From NCBI RefSeq assembly GCF_020102855.1, contig NZ_JADHZD010000007.1, positions 1 through 64,000 of the forward strand: a stretch of 64,000 bases of DNA, read 5' to 3'. Position numbers and translations under genes: made by a program. Below the pieces are notes generated by a model. It was given only the letters and a program-made list of their open reading frames with translations, searched no databases and had not been told where the DNA came from. Positions 51,070 to 61,911 of this stretch are shown piece by piece. Origin of the DNA: Nocardioides lacusdianchii. GTDB lineage: Bacteria > Actinomycetota > Actinomycetes > Propionibacteriales > Nocardioidaceae. The first letter of the stretch is position 1. Each line of letters opens with the position of its first letter.

Positions 51070-51872
51070 CCATGAAGACCGGCATCACGATGGCAGCGGA
51101 GGGTGAAGGCTACGTCGCTCCGGGCCCCGCGAGCTTCGACTTCTCCGAGGTCCCGCTGTTCGAGCTCGGCGGCCTCGCGGTGACCAAGCCCATGGTCCAG
51201 CTGGTCCTCGGCGCCGTCATCGTCTTCGCCTTCTTCTACGCCGCGTTCCGCCGTGCGTCGATCGTGCCGGGCCGCCTGCAGTTCGCCGGCGAGGCCGCCT
51301 ACGGCATGGTCCGCAACTCGATCGGCCGCGACATCATCGGCAGCAAGGACTTCGCGAAGTTCGTGCCCTACCTGGTCGCGCTGTTCTTCTTCCTGCTGAT
51401 CAACAACGCGTTCGCCTCGATCCCGGCGATCCAGTTCCCGACCTTCTCCCGCGCCTCGATGGCCTACGCGCTCGCCGGGCTGAGCTGGGTCATCTACAAC
51501 GGCGTCGGCATCCACAAGCACGGCCTCATCGGCTACCTCAAGCTCCAGAGCGTCCCGTCCGGCGTCAGCCCGGTGATGTACCCGCTCCTGGTGCCGCTGG
51601 AGTTCTTCTCCAACATCCTCGTCCGCCCGGCCACGCTGGCGCTGCGACTCTTCGCCAACATGTTCGCCGGCCACCTGCTGCTGATCCTGTTCTCGACCGG
51701 CGGCCTGTTCCTCATCGAGTACGGCGGCATCGGCTACGTCGCGGGTCCGCTCGCGTGGGTCCTCGCCATCGCGATCTCGTTCCTCGAGCTCCTGGTGCAG
51801 TTCCTCCAGGCCTACGTGTTCACCCTGCTGAACGCCATGTACATCTCGGGCGCGCTCGCCGACGAGCACTGA
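51066..51872 (+). CDS. atpB: ATP synthase subunit a
   Basis: Membrane subunit of Fo that forms the two proton half-channels. The essential arginine is in the helix VRPATLALRLFANMFAGHLL, and the last helix FLELLVQFLQAYVFTLLNAMYI is complete; 268 aa. GTG 51066 has AGGAG at the right distance and overlaps the upstream stop; ATG 51072, two codons later, is an alternative. Confidence 0.93.
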   Translation: MTMKTGITMAAEGEGYVAPGPASFDFSEVPLFELGGLAVTKPMVQLVLGAVIVFAFFYAAFRRASIVPGRLQFAGEAAYGMVRNSIGRDIIGSKDFAKFVPYLVALFFFLLINNAFASIPAIQFPTFSRASMAYALAGLSWVIYNGVGIHKHGLIGYLKLQSVPSGVSPVMYPLLVPLEFFSNILVRPATLALRLFANMFAGHLLLILFSTGGLFLIEYGGIGYVAGPLAWVLAIAISFLELLVQFLQAYVFTLLNAMYISGALADEH

Positions 51873-51957
51873 GTCGCACCGGGGTGTCCACCGCCCCGGG
51901 GCCGCCCGAGCAGCTTGACCCCATCTCTCAAGTAGAAACAACCGAAAGGAAACAGCC

Positions 51958-52161
51958 GTGGACGGCAACCTCAACATGATCGGCTACGGACTCGCGGCCA
52001 TCGGCCCCGGCGTCGGCATCGGCCTGATCTTCGCGGCCTACATCTCCGGTGTGGCACGTCAGCCGGAGGCCCAGGGCCGCCTGCAGTCGATCGCCATCCT
52101 CGGCTTCGCCCTGGCTGAGGCGCTCGCCATCATCGGCATCGCCCTCGCGTTCGTCCTCTGA
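51958..52161 (+). CDS. atpE: ATP synthase subunit c
   Basis: A 67-aa hairpin of two helices that forms the proton-driven ring. The polar loop is [13 protein letters not shown], and the proton-carrying carboxylate is Glu in [28 protein letters not shown] precedes the GTG start. An 85-base gap separates it from atpB. Confidence 0.96.
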   Translation: MDGNLNMIGYGLAAIGPGVGIGLIFAAYISGVARQPEAQGRLQSIAILGFALAEALAIIGIALAFVL

Positions 52162-52181
52162 ACCAGTCCGACCCCAGTTAG

Positions 52182-52744
<563 letters not shown>

Positions 52745-52745
<1 letters not shown>

Positions 52746-53539
52746 TGATGCGAGGTGCGTCCGCAGACGCCTATGCCGCGGCCGCCGCTGTGCTCCCGAG
52801 CACCGGCGACCTGGGCCGGGTGGGCCAGGACCTGTTCGGGACGGCGGACCTGCTCCGCGCCGAGCCGGGCCTGCGCCGCGTCGCCACCGACGTGTCGCTG
52901 CGCGGCGAGGCCAAGGCCGACCTGCTGCGCGGTGTGCTCGCCGACAAGGTCTCCCCGGAGGCCCTGACCGTGGTGGCGACCGCCGTCGCGCAGCGGTGGA
53001 CCTCGGGTCGTGACCTGAGCGACACCCTCGAGCAGCTCGGTGTGGTCGCGACGGTGCGCTCCACCGGCGACCACGCCCACCGCCTCGAGGACGAGGTCTT
53101 CGCGGTGGGTCGGCTCGTGCAGGCCAACCCGGAGCTGCGCGACGCGCTCTCCGACCCGGCCCGCAGCCGCGGCGACAAGGCAGCGCTGGTGACGGGGCTG
53201 CTCGGTGACAAGGTCCTGCCCGCCACCGTGGCCCTCGTGCAGCAGTCGCTGTCCGGGAGCCACCGCACCGTGGCGGTCGCCCTCGCGGCCTACCAGAAGG
53301 TGGCGGCCGAGGTCCGTGGTGAGGGAGTGGCGACCGTACGTGTCGCCCGCCCGCTCGCCGACGCGGACCGTGACCGCCTGGCCGCGGCGCTCGCGCGCTC
53401 CTACGGCCGCGACGTGCACCTCAACGTCATCGTCGACCCCGAGGTCATCGGTGGCATCCGCGTCGAGATCGGTGACGACGTCATCGACGGGACGGTGTCC
53501 AGCCGTCTCGACGAAGCCGGTCGCCGGCTCGCCGGCTGA
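52745..53539 (+). CDS. atpH: ATP synthase subunit delta
   Basis: A 264-aa stator subunit joining b to the top of alpha3beta3. The C-terminal part ([26 protein letters not shown]-like strand) matches the OSCP family. It is longer than the 180-aa E. coli protein, the size seen in non-mycobacterial actinobacteria. ATG 52745 overlaps the atpF stop. Confidence 0.93.
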
Positions 53540-53589
53540 CGCCCCCAGACATCCAAGACTCCAGCAGACCCAGAGAACAGGTGAATGAA

Positions 53590-55230
53590 ATGACGGAGCT
53601 GTCCATCCGTCCGGACGAGATCCGGGACGCGCTTCAGCGCTTCGTGTCGGACTACGAGCCCGACACGGCGGCCAAGGAAGAGGTCGGCACGGTCGCGGAG
53701 GCCGCCGACGGCATCGCTCGCGTCAGCGGCCTGCCCTCGGTCATGGCCAACGAGCTGCTCGAGTTCGAGGACGGCACGCTCGGCATCGCGCTGAACCTCG
53801 ACACCCGCGAGGTCGGTGTCGTGGTCCTGGGTGACTTCGACAAGATCGAGGAGGGCCAGACCGTGCGTCGCACGGGCGAGATCCTCTCGGTCCCCGTCGG
53901 CGAGAACTACCTCGGCCGCGTCGTCGACCCGCTCGGCAACCCGATCGACGGCCTCGGCGACATCGCCTCCGACGAGCGCCGCGCGCTGGAGCTCCAGGCT
54001 CCCGGCGTGATGGTGCGCAAGTCGGTGCACGAGCCCCTCGCCACCGGCATCAAGGCCATCGACGCCCTGACGCCGATCGGCCGCGGCCAGCGCCAGCTGA
54101 TCATCGGTGACCGCGCGACCGGCAAGACGACGATCGCGATCGACACGATCATCAACCAGAAGGCCAACTGGGAGTCCGGCGACCCGGACAAGCAGGTCCG
54201 CTGCATCTACGTCGCCATCGGCCAGAAGGGCTCGACCATCGCCTCCGTGCGTGGCGCCCTCGAGGAGGCCGGCGCGCTGGAGTACACGACCATCGTGGCC
54301 TCCCCGGCGTCCGACTCCGCCGGCTTCAAGTACCTCGCCCCCTACACCGGCTCGGCCATCGGCCAGCACTGGATGTACGCCGGCAAGCACGTCCTCATCG
54401 TGTTCGACGACCTGACCAAGCAGGCCGAGGCCTACCGCGCCGTGTCGCTGCTGCTGCGTCGCCCGCCGGGCCGCGAGGCCTACCCCGGTGACGTCTTCTA
54501 CCTGCACAGCCGGCTGCTCGAGCGCTGCGCCAAGCTGTCCGACGAGATGGGCAAGGGCTCGATGACGGGTCTCCCGATCATCGAGACCAAGGCCAACGAC
54601 GTCTCGGCGTTCATCCCGACCAACGTCATCTCGATCACCGACGGCCAGATCTTCCTCCAGTCGGACCTGTTCGCGGCCAACCAGCGCCCCGCCATCGACG
54701 TGGGTGTCTCGGTCTCGCGCGTGGGTGGCTCGGCGATGACGAAGGCCATGAAGGCCGTCACCGGTTCGCTCAAGGTCGACCTGGCGCAGTTCCGCGCGAT
54801 GGAGGCGTTCGCGATGTTCGCCTCCGACCTCGACGCGGCCTCGCGCCAGCAGCTCGACCGCGGCCAGCGCCTGATGGCGCTGCTCAAGCAGCCGCAGTAC
54901 TCGCCGTACCCGGTCGAGGAGATGACCGTCTCGCTGTGGACCGGCACCTCGGGTCGCCTGGACAAGGTGCCCACCGAGGACGTGCTCCGCTTCGAGAACG
55001 AGTTCCTCGACTACCTGCGCCGCAGCCACGAGGGCATCCTCGCGGGCATCCGGGAGACCTCGAAGTTCGAGGACTCCACCGAGGACCAGCTCGCACAGGC
55101 CTACGACTCCTTCCTCGACCAGTTCGAGACCTCCGACGGCCAGAGCATCAAGGCCGGCAAGGAAGAGCACGTCGCCCTCGAGGACGAGGACGTCGAGCAG
55201 GAGCAGATCGTCAAGCAGAAGCGAGGCTGA
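53590..55230 (+). CDS. atpA: ATP synthase subunit alpha
   Basis: A 546-aa non-catalytic nucleotide-binding subunit of F1. P-loop GDRATGKT; downstream [26 protein letters not shown] with the arginine finger in the following SRVGGSAM block. A C-terminal acidic tail is typical of actinobacteria. AGGTGA lies 5 bases before ATG 53590; GTG 53581 is an upstream alternative. Confidence 0.96.
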   Translation: MTELSIRPDEIRDALQRFVSDYEPDTAAKEEVGTVAEAADGIARVSGLPSVMANELLEFEDGTLGIALNLDTREVGVVVLGDFDKIEEGQTVRRTGEILSVPVGENYLGRVVDPLGNPIDGLGDIASDERRALELQAPGVMVRKSVHEPLATGIKAIDALTPIGRGQRQLIIGDRATGKTTIAIDTIINQKANWESGDPDKQVRCIYVAIGQKGSTIASVRGALEEAGALEYTTIVASPASDSAGFKYLAPYTGSAIGQHWMYAGKHVLIVFDDLTKQAEAYRAVSLLLRRPPGREAYPGDVFYLHSRLLERCAKLSDEMGKGSMTGLPIIETKANDVSAFIPTNVISITDGQIFLQSDLFAANQRPAIDVGVSVSRVGGSAMTKAMKAVTGSLKVDLAQFRAMEAFAMFASDLDAASRQQLDRGQRLMALLKQPQYSPYPVEEMTVSLWTGTSGRLDKVPTEDVLRFENEFLDYLRRSHEGILAGIRETSKFEDSTEDQLAQAYDSFLDQFETSDGQSIKAGKEEHVALEDEDVEQEQIVKQKRG

Positions 55231-55234
55231 CGCA

Positions 55235-56152
55235 ATGGCTCTCTCGGTACGCGAGTACCGCGCGCGGATCAAGTCGACGGAGTCGATGAAGAAGATCACG
55301 CGTGCCATGGAGCTCATCGCCGCGTCCCGCATCATCAAGGCGCAGCAGCGGGCCCAGGCCGCAGCGCCGTACGCCCGTGAGCTCACCCGTGCGGTGTCGG
55401 CCGTGGCGACGTTCTCCAACGTCGACCACGCCCTCACCCTCGAGCCGGAGAACCCGAAGAAGGCGGCGATCCTGATCGTCACCTCCGACCGTGGTCTCGC
55501 CGGCGCCTACTCCTCGAGCGTGCTCAAGGAGGCCGAGCGGCTCATCGAGAAGCTCAAGGGCGAGGGCAAGGACGTCGACCTCTACACCTCCGGTCGCAAG
55601 GCCGAGGCCTACTTCAAGTTCCGTCAGCGCCGCGTGGTGCAGTCGTGGACGGGCTTCTCCGACCAGCCGACGTACGACGTGGCGGCCGAGATCGGCGCCA
55701 CGCTGATCGCCACCTTCCTCGCCGAGGAGGGCGACGACCTCGCGGACGTCGACGAGGTGCACGTGGTCTACACGCGGTTCCGCTCCATGCTCAGCCAGGA
55801 GCCCACCGCCGTACGACTGCTGCCGCTCGAGGTCGTGGAGGGCACGGAGCCGCCCGAGGCGGGCGACCTGCTGCCGCTCTACGAGTTCGAGCCGTCGCCC
55901 AGCGACGTGCTCGACTCGTTGCTGCCGCGCTACGTGCAGAGCCGGATCTTCTTCGCCCTGCTGCAGGCGGCCGCCTCCGAGCTGGCTGCCCGTCAGAAGG
56001 CGATGAAGTCGGCCACGGACAACGCGGACGAGCTCATCAAGAAGTACAAGCGCATCGCCAACCAGGCTCGCCAGGCTGGCATCACACAGGAAATCAGCGA
56101 GATCGTCGGTGGCGTCAACGCGCTTGCCGACGCACAAGCCGGGAGTGAATGA
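55235..56152 (+). CDS. atpG: ATP synthase subunit gamma
   Basis: A 305-aa rotating shaft. N-terminal helix [26 protein letters not shown] and C-terminal helix [25 protein letters not shown] form the coiled coil; [15 protein letters not shown] is the conserved beta block. It starts 4 bases after atpA. Confidence 0.96.
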   Translation: MALSVREYRARIKSTESMKKITRAMELIAASRIIKAQQRAQAAAPYARELTRAVSAVATFSNVDHALTLEPENPKKAAILIVTSDRGLAGAYSSSVLKEAERLIEKLKGEGKDVDLYTSGRKAEAYFKFRQRRVVQSWTGFSDQPTYDVAAEIGATLIATFLAEEGDDLADVDEVHVVYTRFRSMLSQEPTAVRLLPLEVVEGTEPPEAGDLLPLYEFEPSPSDVLDSLLPRYVQSRIFFALLQAAASELAARQKAMKSATDNADELIKKYKRIANQARQAGITQEISEIVGGVNALADAQAGSE

Positions 56153-57612
<1,460 letters not shown>

Positions 57613-57613
<1 letters not shown>

Positions 57614-58017
57614 TGGCCGACGCAGGCGACAGCGTCCTGCAGGTCGAGCTGGTCGCTGCCGACCGGCTCGTCTGGTCGGGCCAGGCCACCATGGTCATCG
57701 CCCGCACCACCGAGGGCGACGTCGGCATCCTCCCGAACCACGCACCGCTGCTGTCCTCGATCATCGAGGGCGTCGTGGACGTGCAGACCGTGGAGGGTGA
57801 GACCTGGGTCGCGGCCGTCGACGCCGGCTTCCTGTCGGTGGCCGACAACCGCGTGTCGATCCTGTCGGAGCGTGCCGAGATGTCGCACGAGATCGACCTG
57901 GAGAAGGCGCGTCAGGACCTCGAGCGGGCCAAGAGCTCGGGCGAGGACGATGACGCCGCGCAGGAGGCCGTACGCCGCGCCGAGGCACGGATCCGTGCCG
58001 CGGAGCGGGCCTCCTGA
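57613..58017 (+). CDS. atpC: ATP synthase subunit epsilon
   Basis: A 134-aa subunit of the central stalk with an N-terminal beta-sandwich (EGDVGILPNHAPLLSSI) and a C-terminal helical hairpin (EIDLEKARQDLERAKSSGEDDDAAQEAVRRAEAR) that can inhibit ATP hydrolysis. Last gene of the operon, followed by a strong terminator. Confidence 0.95.
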
Positions 58018-58042
58018 CGGAGTCCTCCCGCACGACCGCTAG

Positions 58043-58083
58043 GGTGAGCGCACGAACCGCAGGGTTCGTGCGCTCACCTGTTT
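58043..58083 (+). terminator. Terminator of the atp operon
   Basis: A perfect 15-bp stem (GGTGAGCGCACGAAC and complement) with a 6-base loop and TGTTT tail, 25 bases after atpC. A TAGGGT -10 element (58040-58045) overlaps its 5' edge, so most of the same hairpin would sit in the leader of a transcript for the next gene. Confidence 0.88.
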
Positions 58084-58108
58084 CCAGGGGCGTTGGTGGG
58101 AGGTGTGG

Positions 58109-58552
58109 ATGCCGGTCTGGGAGTGGGTTCTCGACCTCGTCGGGCTCGTCCTTCTCCTTGCGCTGCTCTACGGCATCTCACTGATCGTGCGGCGGCGCCT
58201 CCTCGCGCGCCACGGTGGCACCTTCGAGCTCAGCTACCGGGTCCGCACCGAGCGGCCCGGTCGCGGCTGGTTGCTCGGCATCGGGCGCTACTCCGGCCAG
58301 TCGCTGGAGTGGTTCCGGATCTTCTCGCTCTCGCCCCGCCCCAAGCGGGTCTGGGCCCGCGACCTCCTGGACTACTCCGGACGGCGCTCCCCGGAGGGGC
58401 CGGAGGAGGTGTCGCTCTACGACGGCCACGTGGTGGCGTCGTGCCACTACGACGGCGAGCCGCTGGAGATCGCCATGAGCGAGGCCTCGCTCACCGGCTT
58501 CCAGTCGTGGCTGGAGTCCGGGCCGCCCGGCACCGACTGGAACCGTCGCTGA
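58109..58552 (+). CDS. DUF2550 membrane protein
   Basis: A 147-aa protein with one N-terminal membrane helix (about 6-24) and a cytoplasmic beta-rich domain (FELSYR, LGIGRYSGQSLEWFRIFSLSPRPKRVW, HVVASCHYDG). The DUF2550 family commonly follows atpC in actinobacteria. GGAGG lies 5 bases before ATG 58109; the GTG two codons upstream is less well spaced. Function unknown. Confidence 0.85.
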   Translation: MPVWEWVLDLVGLVLLLALLYGISLIVRRRLLARHGGTFELSYRVRTERPGRGWLLGIGRYSGQSLEWFRIFSLSPRPKRVWARDLLDYSGRRSPEGPEEVSLYDGHVVASCHYDGEPLEIAMSEASLTGFQSWLESGPPGTDWNRR

Positions 58553-58575
58553 CCTGACCCTGTGGTCGTCCGGGC

Positions 58576-59547
58576 TCAGGCAGGTCCGGTCGACTCGCCG
58601 ACCCGCAGCTCGACCGGGAGCACCACGTCCGTGACGCCGGCTCCCGCGATGCGTCCCAGCACCGCCTCGGCCGTCGCGCGTCCCTTGTCGGCCAACGGCT
58701 GTACGACGGTGGTCAGCTCGAGGTCGAGCCAGGGGGTGGCGACGCCGTCGAAGCCGGCGACGCTCAGGTCCTCCGGCACCCGGATGCCGCGTCGTCGCGC
58801 CTCGAGGACCACGCCGGCGGCCTGCACGTCGCTCTGGCACACGATCGCGGACACCGGACCACGGTCGCCGAGGTGGCGGGCCACGAGTGACTGGGCAGCG
58901 GCGACGTCGCTCTCGCACGCCCCGAGGACCCGGGCGTCCGGGAAGACGTCGCGCAGCCCGGCCTCGCGCTCGCGCTGGGGGTGGGAGGCCACCAGTGTCA
59001 CCGCGGCCACGTCGCGGTGGCCGAGGGCGTGCAGGTGCTCCGCGAGCGCGGCCGAGCCGGCGCGGTGCTCGATGTCGATGTAGGTCGAGCCGGGCCACTC
59101 GGGTCCCTCGACCACGACCAGTGGCACGTCGCGAGCCACCAGGTCGTCGTACGCCGCCCACGTCTCGCGCCCGCAGATGTCGTAGATGACCGCGTCGAGG
59201 GGGAGTCGTGCGTGCTCGTCGTCGTCGCTCATCAGGAGCAGGCCGAGCCCGGCCGCGCCGAGGACCTCCGACACCGCGTCGAGCATCGCGAGGGCGGCCG
59301 GGTCGCGGAAGGCCGTGCTCAGCTGCCCGACCGCGATGCCGACGACCCCGCTGCGGCCCTGGCGCAGGTTGCGGGCCAGGGGGTTCGGCCCGGAGTAGCC
59401 CAGCTCGGTGGCCGCCGCGAGCACCCGCTCGCGCGTCGCTGCCGACACCGGCTTGTTGCCCGAGAAGGCGAGGGACGCCGTGGAGAGCGACACCCCGGCG
59501 GAGGCGGCGACGTCGGCCAGGGTGGGGGCGCGGGTTGGACCGGACAC
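58576..59547 (-). CDS. LacI-family transcription regulator
   Basis: A 323-aa repressor with N-terminal HTH and hinge (PTLADVAASAGVSLSTASLAFSG..., residues 8-60) and a periplasmic-binding-like effector domain. The effector is probably a sugar but unknown. GTG 59547 has TAGCCT seven bases upstream; the palindromes beyond it imply autoregulation and control of the divergent MFS gene. Confidence 0.9.
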   Translation of the reverse strand: MSGPTRAPTLADVAASAGVSLSTASLAFSGNKPVSAATRERVLAAATELGYSGPNPLARNLRQGRSGVVGIAVGQLSTAFRDPAALAMLDAVSEVLGAAGLGLLLMSDDDEHARLPLDAVIYDICGRETWAAYDDLVARDVPLVVVEGPEWPGSTYIDIEHRAGSAALAEHLHALGHRDVAAVTLVASHPQREREAGLRDVFPDARVLGACESDVAAAQSLVARHLGDRGPVSAIVCQSDVQAAGVVLEARRRGIRVPEDLSVAGFDGVATPWLDLELTTVVQPLADKGRATAEAVLGRIAGAGVTDVVLPVELRVGESTGPA

Positions 59548-59562
59548 GGGGGAGAGGCTAGC

Positions 59563-59590
59563 ATCGAATCGATTCGATCGAAACGATTCG
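59563..59590. promoter_or_regulatory. Overlapping LacI-type operators
   Basis: The perfect 16-bp palindrome ATCGAATCGATTCGAT (59563-59578) and TTCGATCGAA (59573-59582) lie within a CGAATCG...CGATTCG frame ending at 59590. They are at the -35 position of the LacI gene and 38 bases before the MFS start. AT-rich compared with all surroundings. Confidence 0.75.
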
Positions 59591-59627
59591 CCGGGTGCCG
59601 CCAGCGCCCGCGTGCCGAGGAGTGCCC

Positions 59628-60800
59628 GTGCCCACCCTGACCGCTGCCCGCAACGCCGTCGGCCTGACCTTCTTCCTCAACGGGCTGGTCTTCGCCAGCT
59701 GGGTCTCCCGGATCCCCGAGGTGCGGTCGAGCTTCGAGCTGACCAACGGCCAGCTCGGCCTGGTGCTGCTCTCGATCGCCATGGGCTCCCTGCTGGCGCT
59801 GCCCACGACCGGCGCGGTCATCACCCGCTGGGGGACCGTCCAGGTCGTGCGGGTGGGAGCCGCGGCGGCGACGGTCGGCATGCTGGCGGCCGCGCTCGGG
59901 CTGGGCAACCTGCTCTGGGTGACCGTGGCCGGTCTCTTCGTCTACGGCCTCGGGATCGGCGTGTGGGACGTGGCGATGAACGTCGAGGGCGCCGAGGTCG
60001 AGCGCGGCCTGCGCCGCACGATCATGCCGCGCTTCCACGCCGGCTTCAGTGGCGGCACGGTGGTCGGCGCGCTCCTGGGCGTGCTGCTCATCGAGCTCGG
60101 CGTGCCGGCCGTGGCACACCTCGTCGGCATCGTGCTCCTGTCCGTCGTGCTCGTCTGGCGTTCCTCGCCGGCCTTCCTGCCGGTGGTCGAGACACCCGAG
60201 GAGCACCGGACCTCCGCGGCCCGCGCCTGGCTGGAGCCGCGCACGCTGCTCATCGGCGTGATGGTGCTCGCGCTCGCGATGACCGAGGGCACCGCCAACG
60301 ACTGGCTCGCGGTCGCGCTCGTCGACGGGCACGACGTGTCGCACTCGGTGGGCGTCGGCGGCTTCGCGGTCTTCGTGCTCGCCATGACGATCGGTCGCAT
60401 CGCCGGCACCGGGCTCATCGACCGCTTCGGCCGGGTCACCGTGCTGTGGAGCACCATGGCGCTGGCCGGTGCCGGCGTGCTGCTCATCGTGCTCGCCGAG
60501 CAGCCCGCCCTGGTGGTGACCGGCATCGTGCTCTGGGGCGTGGGCGCCTCGCTCGGCTTCCCGGTCGGCATGAGCGCCGCCGCCGACGACCCGCGCAGCG
60601 CCGCCGCGCGCGTCAGCGTGGTGTCGACGATCGGCTACGCCGCCTTCCTCGCCGGTCCGCCCCTGCTGGGCTTCGTCGGTGACGAGGTCGGCACCCTCAA
60701 GGCCCTGCTGGTGGTCGCCGTCCTGCTGATGCCGGCGGCGCTGGTGGTCCCCGCTGCGCGCGAGGGTCGCGACGACCGCGAGACCAGCCCGGTCGGCTAG
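59628..60800 (+). CDS. Major facilitator superfamily transporter
   Basis: A 390-aa twelve-helix permease. FFLNGLVFASWVSRIPEVR opens helix 1, and the MFS motif-A equivalent lies after helix 2 (TTGAVITRWGTVQVVRVG). Resembles YbjJ-type MFS proteins with unknown substrate. GAGGAG lies 5 bases before GTG 59628. Probably controlled by the adjacent LacI protein. Its TAG stop is shared with the stop of the convergent gene through a CTAG palindrome. Confidence 0.87.
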   Translation: MPTLTAARNAVGLTFFLNGLVFASWVSRIPEVRSSFELTNGQLGLVLLSIAMGSLLALPTTGAVITRWGTVQVVRVGAAAATVGMLAAALGLGNLLWVTVAGLFVYGLGIGVWDVAMNVEGAEVERGLRRTIMPRFHAGFSGGTVVGALLGVLLIELGVPAVAHLVGIVLLSVVLVWRSSPAFLPVVETPEEHRTSAARAWLEPRTLLIGVMVLALAMTEGTANDWLAVALVDGHDVSHSVGVGGFAVFVLAMTIGRIAGTGLIDRFGRVTVLWSTMALAGAGVLLIVLAEQPALVVTGIVLWGVGASLGFPVGMSAAADDPRSAAARVSVVSTIGYAAFLAGPPLLGFVGDEVGTLKALLVVAVLLMPAALVVPAAREGRDDRETSPVG

Positions 60801-61387
60801 CTCGAGCGCTCCCCGCCCGGCACCCACAGCACGTCGCCGTTCTCGCGGTTGGCGTGGCGGGCGAGGATGAACAGCAGGTCCGAGAGCCGGTTCAGGTAGG
60901 TGATCGACAGCAGGTTCATGGTCTCCTCGTGCTCCGCCCAGGCCGCCCAGCCGGCCCGCTCCGCACGGCGTACGACGGTGCGCGCCACGTGCAGGTGGGC
61001 AGCCGCCGTGGTGCCGCCGTTGAGGATGAAGGAGCGCAGCGCTGGCAGCGACTCGTTGTAGTGGTCGCACCACTGCTCGAGGCGGTCGACGTAGTCCTGC
61101 TCGATGCGCAGCGGGGGGTACTCCGGGTCGGGCACCACGGGGGTGCAGAGGTCGGCGCCGACGTCGAAGAGGTCGTTCTGCACGTGGGTGAGCACCTCGA
61201 CGACGTCCTCGTCGAGGCTCCCGTCGAGCGAGGCGTGGGCCAGGGCGACGCCGATGTGGGCGTTGCCCTCGTCCACGCAGGCGTACGCCTCGAGGCGCAG
61301 GTCGGTCTTCGAGGTCTCGCTCATGTCGCCGAGCCGGGTGCGCCCGGCGTCGCCGGTGCGGGTGTAGATGCGCGTCAGGTTGACCAT
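60797..61387 (-). CDS. pduO: Cob(I)alamin adenosyltransferase, PduO type
   Basis: A 196-aa enzyme making adenosylcobalamin, the cofactor of the mutase encoded 0.5 kb away. YTRTGDAGRTRLGD is the ATP-binding N-terminus; FILNGGTTAAAHLHVARTVVRRAER is the active-site helix. TAGGCT lies exactly 6 bases before ATG 61387 (61394-61399), so it is leaderless. Its stop overlaps the MFS stop by four bases. Confidence 0.94.
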   Translation of the reverse strand: MVNLTRIYTRTGDAGRTRLGDMSETSKTDLRLEAYACVDEGNAHIGVALAHASLDGSLDEDVVEVLTHVQNDLFDVGADLCTPVVPDPEYPPLRIEQDYVDRLEQWCDHYNESLPALRSFILNGGTTAAAHLHVARTVVRRAERAGWAAWAEHEETMNLLSITYLNRLSDLLFILARHANRENGDVLWVPGGERSS

Positions 61388-61393
61388 GTCGGG

Positions 61394-61399
61394 AGCCTA
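61394..61399 (-). promoter_or_regulatory. TAGGCT -10 element of pduO (leaderless)
   Basis: TAGGCT on the minus strand, exactly 6 bases before the ATG at 61387. Confidence 0.55.
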
Positions 61400-61516
61400 C
61401 TGGTGGGGACTCGCCGGAAAAGGTGAGGCGCGGGTGCAACCGCGCAGGGTAGAACAGCGTCATAGGAGTGACACTGGTCACGCAGCGGCGTCGGGGGACG
61501 TCGGGAGGAGCACCCC

Positions 61517-61825
61517 ATGGAGATCACCTGGGACGGGTCCACGCTGGTGCTGCACGGGGCCTTCGACGTCCGCAGCACCGGTGAGGTGCGCAACGCGATC
61601 TACGCCTGCCTCGAGTCGGGCGACTACGACGTCGTCGTCGACATGAGCGACGTGTCCACCATCGACGCCACCGCACTCCGGCTCCTCGCCGTCGCCACCC
61701 GCCACGCCTGGCTCTCCGGGCACCACCTGACGGTCCGCAACCCCGGGCCGGCGGTGCGGCGGATGGCCCACCTGACCCGGCTGGCGCACGCCATCGAGGT
61801 CGAGCGCGTCGCTGCGACCGCCTGA
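61517..61825 (+). CDS. STAS-domain anti-sigma-factor antagonist
   Basis: A 102-aa single STAS domain. GAFDVRSTGEVRNAIYACLE and VDMSDVSTIDATALRLLAVATRHA fit the SpoIIAA fold; the usual phospho-acceptor Ser of IDSSG is Thr in IDATA, so phosphorylation control may be altered. GGGAGGAG precedes the ATG. It could release the SigF-like factor 42 kb away or another sigma; no partner is adjacent. Confidence 0.83.
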   Translation: MEITWDGSTLVLHGAFDVRSTGEVRNAIYACLESGDYDVVVDMSDVSTIDATALRLLAVATRHAWLSGHHLTVRNPGPAVRRMAHLTRLAHAIEVERVAATA

Positions 61826-61899
61826 GACGGCTCCGGGCCGGGTCGGGTCTGAGGCATCCGTCACACGCCCAACCGGTGACTGACGGGTAACCGGAGTCC

Positions 61900-61905
61900 T
61901 AACCT
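61900..61905 (+). promoter_or_regulatory. TAACCT -10 element of the mutase gene (leaderless)
   Basis: TAACCT exactly 6 bases before the ATG at 61912. Confidence 0.55.
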
Positions 61906-61911
61906 GACGCC

